NCBI RefSeq assembly: GCF_003597395.2
Contig: NC_133771.1
Coordinates: 57,767,774-57,831,773, forward strand
Reading direction: 5' to 3'
DNA length: 64,000 bases
DNA from: Chelonoidis abingdonii
Taxonomy: Eukaryota > Chordata > Testudines > Testudinidae
A model generated the notes under the pieces. It was not told the origin of the DNA, made no database searches, and saw only the letters and a list, made by a program, of their open reading frames with translations. Positions within the stretch are counted from its first letter, which is position 1; each line of letters starts with the position of its first letter. Of this stretch, positions 57,491 through 64,000 are shown piece after piece. Made by a program: the position numbers and the translations under genes.

Positions 57491-58570
57491 TGGAGTTTTT
57501 TTATTTTATTTTATTTGCAGTTATAGCCTTTCCACAGTTTATGATGTCTGCACACTTAGCAATGACAATTTAAAGCCCAGTCAGAAATTCATTATGATTT
57601 CAATTAATTCAGGAAAACATCACAAATCACAAGGGTCTTTATAGTGAAGCTCTAACTATAGTGATTAATAAGCTCTGACTCACTGGAAATCAGAGATTTG
57701 GAGGTCAAATGACTGATAAAAAGAGATATCTAACTTCCTGCTGTACATCCTTCCCTTTCTCTGTGTCCTTTTTATCATGCAGTCTTTAAGGATCTGTGCT
57801 TACTCCTACGCAATGTACAGTTACAATTTTACTGTGAGTGAATAATGCTTCAAATCTCTGTATAGTTAACTAATACTTCATTGTATTGCATCCTATTAAT
57901 CCAACTAATATACTTGTTTACTTTGCTCTTATTACTGTACATTCAGGATTTCATCCAAAAATAATAAATTCTTTGTACTAGTCACTTCCAGTTGTGTAAC
58001 TTAACATTAATTTTAAGTGGTGCAGCAAGGAGAGTCATTGACCCTTAAGGGCCATCATTTGTTCATGAGCAGTCCAAATGCATGACTTGCTGCATTCTGT
58101 TCCACAGCTTAAGTTCAGCAGACTAATAACAAAGATAGTAAGTCATTTTTAAAGATTTAATTTCTTCATACAAAATAAATCAAGCGACATCTCAGCCAGG
58201 AACACACAAGGCCTGATTAAAACTGTTGCTGGCTATAATTGCTTTGTTTTGTTTGCAAGGAAGTAAATCATTAAAAACAACTTCTTCTATCTGCTATTAT
58301 TTTGATGAACTGAAACTGTGGAACACACCAAGTCCAGAAAAACACATGCACTTAATTTCTCACCGTTTTACCATCAAGATCAAATACCAAATCTGTTCAA
58401 ATGTCTACTGTATTTTTTTCTCTAATTTGTGCCTGGTATATTGAGTCTATATGTTCCTTATTACAACATCATGAAAATGGCACATAAATATCCCATTGAT
58501 TTATTATCACCTGACTCAGTAGAAACTGTGTTGATATGATATATTTCTTTCCCTTCCCTTTTTATGTGCA
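57491..58570. other. Intron 26 stretch, no recognised feature
   Basis: AT-rich. 58577-58620 (ggagtggccaaaatatggcc) may be the left end of another decayed hAT. Confidence 0.45.
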
Positions 58571-58892
58571 CTATAGCAGGAGTGGCCAAAATATGGCCTA
58601 TGGGACAAATGCAGCCCACAGAGTTCTACAATGCATCATATTGCTACACTCAGTTTAATAGGGAGGCATGTCCCATTGAGAACACAAGTCAAATTCCAGT
58701 GCAGCTCCCATTTGGGCACAGCTTTTAGATACTTGCTGTACTGAATGCAAATTCGTATTCAGCTCCCCTTACATTTCATTGAACTACTAAGGTTTAGCAA
58801 CTTTTTTCTCTTTATAATATAACTCCTGTTAGTCTATTTATATCTATATTGTGTCCCTTCTGCCCTGTTTCATATGTTAACACCCTCTACAA

Positions 58893-59484
58893 CGGTGGTG
58901 GGCAAACTTTTTGGCCTGAGGGCTACAATGGGGAATAGAAATTGTATGGTAGGCCTTGAATGCTCACAAAATTGGGGTTGGGGTGCGAGAGGGGATAGGG
59001 CTCTGGTTTGGGGTGCAGGCTCTGGGGTGGGGTTGGGGATGAGGAGTTTGGGGTGTAGGAGGGCGCTTTGGGCTGGGACTGAGGGATTCAGAGGGTGGGA
59101 GGGGGATCAGGGCTGGGGCAGGGGTGCAGGAAAGGGATGGGAGATTTGGGGTGCAGGAGGGTGCTCCATGCTGGGATTTGAGGAGTTTGGAGCCTGGGGA
59201 GAGGCTCAGGGGGTGCAGGCTCTGAGCAGCATTTACCTCAAGCAGCTCCTGGAAGCACTGGCATATCCCTTTTCCGGCCCCTATGCATGGAGCGGCCCCC
59301 TGACCTTTGGAGCGGGGACATGCGGCTGCTTCTGGGAGTTGCACGGTGCGGCCCCCAACCCGGCACCACAACTGGAGCACCGGAGCAAGGCCAAGCCACA
59401 TGGTGCGGCCCCTGACCTGGGGTCATGGCAGGAGCTCTTGGGCCAGCTTAAAACAGCTCAGGGGCCGTAGTTTGTCCACCCCTG
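58893..59484. mobile_element. Non-autonomous hAT element
   Basis: Termini GGTGGTGGGCAAACTTTTTG and AGTTTGTCCACCCCTG, with an exact 8-bp duplication ctctacaa at 58885-58892 and 59485-59492. The interior is a G-rich tandem tract (ggggtgcaggctctgggg type, 58970-59225), the source of the 198-codon chance frame. Confidence 0.93.
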
Positions 59485-59574
59485 CTCTACAACCTGCTGG
59501 TATTAGGGTCTGCTGTAAGTCTTCACTAGAGAAAGAGAGGGGAAGATTAGGCTTTCTGTGGTTCTAGTCATTTA

Positions 59575-59745
59575 ATAGTTTGGCCTGATCCCATGTGACT
59601 TTAGGCAAGTCATTCAGTCTCAGTCTCTTGGATCCCCATCATCAAATGTGGATGATAGTCCTTCTACCTCATTGATTGTTGTGAGGATTAATTAGATTGT
59701 GAGGTGCTCAGATAATATGGCAGAGGGGAACATAAAAGTGTGATC
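59575..59745 (+). repeat. MIR SINE, sense
   Basis: gtgactttaggcaagtcatt, cagtctcttggatcccc, gttgtgaggattaattagat and gaggtgctcagataatatgg match MIR in order. Confidence 0.85.
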
Positions 59746-60269
59746 GATTTGATAGAAAGAAAACTATTAGGCTCTTGATCAGGCATAACCACCCAAGAAC
59801 TTTTAATTTTATTTTCATCTATTTTAGAGAGAGACCATGTTTTGAAACCCAGTAATGCTTGGTGTAATCGTTATGTATGGTCTTTTAGTTCATTCTTGTA
59901 CATCAACATTTTCTGCAGGGCTGCTGGAACCATATGTATAGTAGGGGTGCTGAGAGCTGTTCAACCAAACTGTAAACTCTGTATATGATGTAAACCACTT
60001 CAAGCCAGTGGGTATGGCAGCACCCCCAGCATCCCCACTTAAAGCACCTATGATTTTCTTTGTCATTGAATGTAAACATTACAACAGATGAAAAGAGAAT
60101 ATGGTCTCCTTTGTTTTTCAATGAAAGCATCAGCTTCTGAATTATTTTGCAAACATGATTCCCTCTCCAAATGGACATTCAGTGTCATTCAGGAGAGAAG
60201 TTTCTTCCCAACATTCTTGACTGAGTTTTCACAGTGATTGATTAATATAGAACAACAATCTTCTCTATC

Positions 60270-60355
60270 AAGTATCAGAGGGGTAGCCATGTTAGTCTGG
60301 ATCTGTAAAAGCAGCAAAGAGTCCTGTGGCACCTTGTAGCCTAACAGACGTATTC
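60270..60355 (+). repeat. Turtle-type SINE fragment next to exon 27
   Basis: tatcagaggggtagccatgt, tagtctggatctgtaaaagc and gtcctgtggcacc, ending ctaacagacg, is a body that I recognise as widespread in turtle assemblies. No tRNA-like A/B box head is visible, so it is truncated. It ends about 27 bp before the exon 27 start. Confidence 0.75.
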
Positions 60356-60378
60356 TCTATGCTTCTTATTTTGAATAG

Positions 60379-60549
60379 GGAGATCAAGGTATTCCAGGGG
60401 ACAGAGGTCCACAAGGTGAAAGAGGAAAACCTGGCCTTCCAGGAGAAAAGGGGGTTATAGGACCTTCTGGACCACCAGGAGACAGGGGCTATCCAGGATC
60501 ACCTGGTCATCAGGGTTCCCCAGGTTCCCCAGGTCCTCCGGGTCTTCCG
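60379..60549 (+). CDS. COL19A1: COL19A1 window exon 27 (171 bp, 19 triplets)
   Basis: Acceptor ttttgaatag and donor CCG|gtaaga. It encodes 57 residues of uninterrupted Gly-X-Y, starting [19 protein letters not shown] and ending [15 protein letters not shown], the same length as human. It closes the COL2 helix before NC2. Long fused exons like this are seen where collagen introns have been lost. A SINE ends about 27 bp upstream of the exon. Confidence 0.97.
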
Positions 60550-61697
60550 GTAAGAAAATAAAGTGCTTTGGTTGGTTGCTGGGGGAACCTAGAGAAGTAA
60601 ACATTGTGCGTTCTGGGGAGCAGAAATGAATCCATACTTATCCAGTACAATACGTCACAAATACTAAAGTTACTTTGAGCTGTGTAATTGTTCCGTTATC
60701 AAATGAAAAAAAATCAGTGCAAGCAATCAAGCCATCATTTTTAATTTTCTTTTCTCTTTTTTTGTTAGTGTTCTATACCTGAACTGTGGTAGTCTCTGCT
60801 AGACTGAAAATAGCTTAAGTTCAATTAATTAAATTTTGCTTTTGACGAATTGGATAGATGATTACTCTATACAATTAGTTTTATACATGAAGCTTTATAA
60901 AATAAAGACCTAAAATATAAGTGAGAGTATGTAAGAAAGAAACACATCCCAACCCTCTCCCCAGAAATTAGTACCTAAAAATAACACTAAATACTTCCTA
61001 ACACTGCATTTCTTCATTCACACACCTTTTGTTTTTTCCATACACACACCTTTGTGCTCTGAATATTTATTAACTTGGAAGACACAATCATTCAGATAAT
61101 AGATATTTCACCCTGCTGTGGTTTGAGTTATTCATCATATCAGCATTGATGATGCTACTTTAATACAAAAAACAAATAACAATAACAAAAATAGTCCCCA
61201 GCCAAGATTAGTGCCTCATTTTGCTACATGCACAAACACAGAACAAGAGACAATCCCTCCCCCCAAGAGTTGACAATCTAAATAGACAAGCAACATACAA
61301 AGGATTAGAATGATAAAACAACACTGGACATCTTTAGAAAGTCTTTCACAGATCTGATAGTGACAAATTTGTGCTAAAACATATGACACAAAAACATGCT
61401 TATTTTAATGATATAATCTGAACATGTTGCTGCTTATTTCATAGGATCAGTAATTGTTCATAATATTATAGTGTAACTGCAATAAACAGCCTTTGCAGCT
61501 AATTAAACACCTTAACTTCTCTCAGTGTTTAATCTCCAGCAAAAGCTTTATGTGCTTTCCTTTGTACACTCAGTGCAACTACACTATCCCTTGATTAAAT
61601 TTATCTATTCAGCAGCATCAGACATGCTGCTTTCAGAATGTTCTGTTTCCACATTTGTAGATTACTGATGTGTGTCCCCTGTTGGTTTTTCCATCAG
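60550..61697. other. Intron 27, mostly unrecognised
   Basis: 61150-61300 (gctacatgcacaaacacaga, acaatccct, gttgacaatctaaatagac) is a sense copy of the short reptile repeat noted at 4885 and 52215. The rest is AT-rich. Confidence 0.5.
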
Positions 61698-61764
61698 GCT
61701 GACACAGTTTCATTTGAAGAAATGAAAAAATACATCAAACAAGAGGTTCTTAGGGTTTTTGAAG
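61698..61764 (+). CDS. COL19A1: COL19A1 window exon 28 (67 bp, start of NC2)
   Basis: Acceptor tttttccatcag and donor GAAG|gtaagg. It starts ADTVSFEEMKKYIKQEV and ends LRVFE plus one base, against human ADAVSFEEIKKYINQEV...LRIFEE. It is the only exon here ending in phase 1. The heptad-like hydrophobic spacing fits the trimer-registering NC2 domain of FACITs. The rest of NC2 lies downstream of the window. Confidence 0.96.
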
Positions 61765-63120
61765 GTAAGGAAATGAAATGTTGTACAACTAAATGTAAAT
61801 CTTATCTTCTGTTCTAGATGTTTACTTCCGTATAATCTTTGTGTACCTTTTCTAAACAATTGTGCAAGGACATCCTTTCTGCTTGACTGATTCTTTACAC
61901 TTAAGTACAAATAACTGTTACCTCATGTTCAAAAATCTGTTAACCAGAACATGCAATACAGCTTAGCATTAAAAAACAAAGATTGTTCAAAATGTTAATA
62001 GTAATAGCAAAAGTAAAAAAATAAATAATAGTTGGAATGTGAAGGGCCTGATCCCACAGAGGTAAAATTCCCATTGTCATCTTGCATTAACTGGACAGCG
62101 TTTAGGACTGTGCAGTTTTATTTCCAACTAATTCAGAAGCTCCTCATTAACTGTGTATTGATTTAAGAGAAAACAGTTCATATACGTTGTTAATGAAGCC
62201 ACAGCTTCTCTTAAATTACATTAACTGCCATTAGCTTTAAATCAAAAGCAGCTTCAAGAACAATGTAGCATTTATTTAATTTAATTATTTTCCCTTGTAT
62301 CTTAGATGGTAAAGGTATAGCTATTAAATGAAGGTTGTTAGTAATTATGGGTGGCTTTTAAATGAAGATATATGGTATTTACATTTTTATTCTTATTCTG
62401 CCATGCTCTGATACATAAACTGTGTTCTGTGTTTCCAGATTCTTACATCCTGCTAATTTCTAAGTTTCCCATTACTTGTACTTTTTGCCTTATATTGCTT
62501 ATTTTTCTCACAAAAATTTCAGTTGTGTTAAGGTTGTGTAACTTCCTTTACATCTCACTGGAAGACTTTCAATTATGTGCTTTGATTGGTTCATCGAGTT
62601 CATTAAGGCCCAATTCCAGTCGTTCTGTATTTATTGTAGCCCTTTTTCTTAAGTAGTGGACCATTGTCCTGCTTGCTTTTTCACTGTTAAAGACGGGTGA
62701 ACTCATTTGGATAAAATAAAAATATGTAATTGCCCCAAAGATTAATCCAAAATGCAAATATAGGCCAAACTGCAGCTGGGTTGAGGTTCACTTTAAAAAA
62801 CAAAAACAAACAGAAAACCCTATTTTTCATGTTATACACATCTATCCTTATTGTTTCTAATCAGGGTTGGAAGCAGAAGCACCAACAGCATGAATAGCTT
62901 TAATATTTCTGACCTAGCCCGAAGCAGGTAGGGAGGAACTCAGAGTGCTAGGATTTTACATCAGTTTTGGGCAGTAGTGGCATAACTCTGAGGTCAATGA
63001 GCATGGCCAAAGCTGCAATCAGCTTTTCCGTGTCACTGTTCAGGCTCTGGAGCAGACCAGGGCACGGCTAGATTCTCCTTTCCCTCCCTCAGACTGCATT
63101 GCCCATCCCAGAGTGGTCAG
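61765..63120. other. Intron 28 5' part, no recognised feature
   Basis: AT-rich, no repeat or exon recognised. The next NC2 exon is not within the window. Confidence 0.5.
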
Positions 63121-63124
63121 CATC

Positions 63125-63326
63125 TCTCTCTCTCTATCTCTCTGGCCTTATCTACACTGCAGTTTTGTCACCAAAAGGCAGATTTTGACAGCAGAACAGT
63201 GCAGGTGTACACACTGCAATGCCACTTTTGGCAACAAAACTCTTCAGTTTCAGCGACAAAACCACCTTGACTAGAGGCATAAAGCTTTTTGCGGCAAACT
63301 TAAAGCAACAAAGCATTAATGTAGAC
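63125..63326. mobile_element. Left part of a DNA transposon (GCGACAAAAC type)
   Basis: ggccttatctacactgcagt, then three related segments gcaacaaaactcttcagttt, agcgacaaaacc and gcggcaaacttaaagcaaca, resembles a turtle DNA transposon. The next element interrupts it right after ttaatgtagac, and gtgtagagcaaatc follows at 63916. Confidence 0.5.
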
Positions 63327-63905
63327 CAGGCCTGCACGACATACGGCTCGCAGGCCATATGCCCAGAGCTGCGGGCAGCCCAGAGCCCTTTGAATCCTGG
63401 CCGCAGCTGAGATTTAAAGGGCTCAGGGCTCCCCGCAGCTGGGGCAGCCCAGAGCCCTTTGATTCCCGGCCGCGACTCCAGCATCCGGGCTGGGGCTAGG
63501 ATTTAAAGGGCTCAGGCTCCCCTCATCGGCAGGAGCTCTGGGCCCTTTAAATCCCTGCCCAGCCCCGCAAAACTCTGGGTTCCCCCAGCTGCCGGAGCCC
63601 CAGCCCTTTAATTTGCCCCTGAGGGCTCCCAGCCACCTCTTCAGCTGAGAGCCCCTGGTTGATTTAAAATCAAGTATCACCTCCCCACCCCCAAACTTCC
63701 TTTTTGGCCCACAGCTGTTTTGGTGGGGCAGTGCTGGGGAAGGAGGGTTTGTTTCTGCAGGGCTGGGTGGCGCTGGGGCGGGGTGTTTCCATGGGGCCAG
63801 GAGGTGCTGGGGGGGAGTGTTTCCGCGGGGCCGGGAGGTTTCAGCCCTCAGCTGTTTTCTTTGGAGTAATGTGGCCCTCGCCACTTTACAAGTTGTGCAG
63901 GCCTG
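63327..63905. mobile_element. Non-autonomous hAT element with GC-rich module
   Basis: Termini CAGGCCTGCACGAC and GTTGTGCAGGCCTG. Flanking octamers atgtagac (63319-63326) and ctgtagat (63906-63913) agree at six of eight bases. The interior (63380-63620) repeats agccctttgaatcc, gatttaaagggctcaggg and gccctttaaatccctgcc, the module also seen inside the element at 27959. Confidence 0.85.
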
Positions 63906-64000
63906 CTGTAGATATTTGTGTAGAGCAAATCATTAATGTGGAATGCTTCTCTCTTCTGCACTACGAACACAGAGGCAGGCAGGTAGGCGGGGTGGATGTG

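Larger units (their letters stand above)
164..61764 (+). other. COL19A1: COL19A1 gene, internal part (28 exons, both ends outside the window)
   Basis: The gene encodes a secreted FACIT collagen chain that forms a homotrimeric triple helix in basement-membrane zones (family knowledge). The window shows 28 exons, almost all phase 0, multiples of 9 bp and starting with a glycine codon, each between AG and GT (one apparent GC) splice sites. Together they encode 537 codons plus one base. Translated in order they align without gaps in exon order to human COL19A1 as I recall it, from the part equivalent to GEPGVIGSQGVK to the NC2 start ADAVSFEEIKKY. Three non-collagenous breaks are visible: exons 11-12 (probably NC4), exon 18 (probably NC3) and exon 28 (start of NC2). 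Short Gly-X-Y imperfections in exons 5 and 7 sit at the same places as in human. No in-frame stop was seen. Introns range from 83 bp to 11.5 kb and hold nearly all the repeats. COL9A1 and COL21A1 were considered; the NC landmarks exclude them. Confidence 0.97.

Noticed and set aside
58874..59470. 198-codon open frame as a protein gene
   Set aside because: It lies inside a hAT element with intact duplications and consists of a G-rich tandem tract.
164..61764. Identity as COL9A1, COL21A1 or another FACIT chain
   Set aside because: The three non-collagenous landmark sequences and all exon lengths follow COL19A1 as recalled.
63122..63143. TC-rich run as a regulatory pyrimidine tract before an exon
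   Set aside because: It is a short tctctc microsatellite followed by transposon sequence, not by coding sequence.

Overview
This window is vertebrate nuclear DNA. It holds one host gene on the + strand: 28 consecutive internal exons (1,612 coding bases between 164 and 61764) of a fibril-associated collagen that I identify as COL19A1, the collagen alpha-1(XIX) chain. The identification rests on colinearity. Every exon aligns, in order and mostly at equal length, with human COL19A1 as I remember it, including the non-collagenous landmarks IALPLLGDMGASLK (15704-15745), NERNGMSSLYK (35278-35328) and ADTVSFEEMKKYIKQEV (61698-61764). The signal peptide, the N-terminal laminin-G-like/TSPN domain and the first collagenous blocks lie upstream of the window. 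The rest of NC2, COL1 and NC1 lie downstream.

The repeat content points to a turtle. There are CR1-type LINEs with the typical 3' end, a short SINE of the type common in turtle assemblies (60270-60355), DIRS-type tyrosine-recombinase retroelements, many non-autonomous hAT elements with intact 8-bp target duplications, and several solo LTRs with 5-bp duplications. The species call is an inference from repeats I recognise, not a database result.

Layout. 1-13300: exons 1-10, with a possible old DIRS fragment, MIR, two hAT elements, and a 1.6-kb GC-rich solo LTR that makes up almost all of intron 9. 13300-18220: another hAT, exons 11-14, and a truncated DIRS 5' end interrupted by a DNA transposon just before exon 12. 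18220-24500: intron 14, with three different LTRs packed into 20623-23658. 24500-35460: exons 15-19, CR1/RTE-like LINE debris, a TA-flanked DNA transposon, and a solo LTR split by a 2.1-kb DNA transposon. 35460-48900: exons 20-26, L2-like, CR1 and RTE-like LINE remains. 48900-60380: the largest intron (11.5 kb), carrying a nearly complete but inactivated DIRS element (about 52612-57490) and a hAT. 60379-61764: the 171-bp exon 27 and exon 28 (start of NC2). 61765-64000: intron with a hAT inserted in another DNA transposon.

No RNA gene, second protein-coding host gene, CRISPR array or prokaryotic feature is visible. I did not find a clear new molecular system. The most unusual things are a GC-rich module shared by two unrelated transposon types, LTRs carrying an in-frame 36-bp minisatellite, transposons sitting against or inside splice-critical sequence, and an exon 12 whose splice sites and cysteine pair look eroded.
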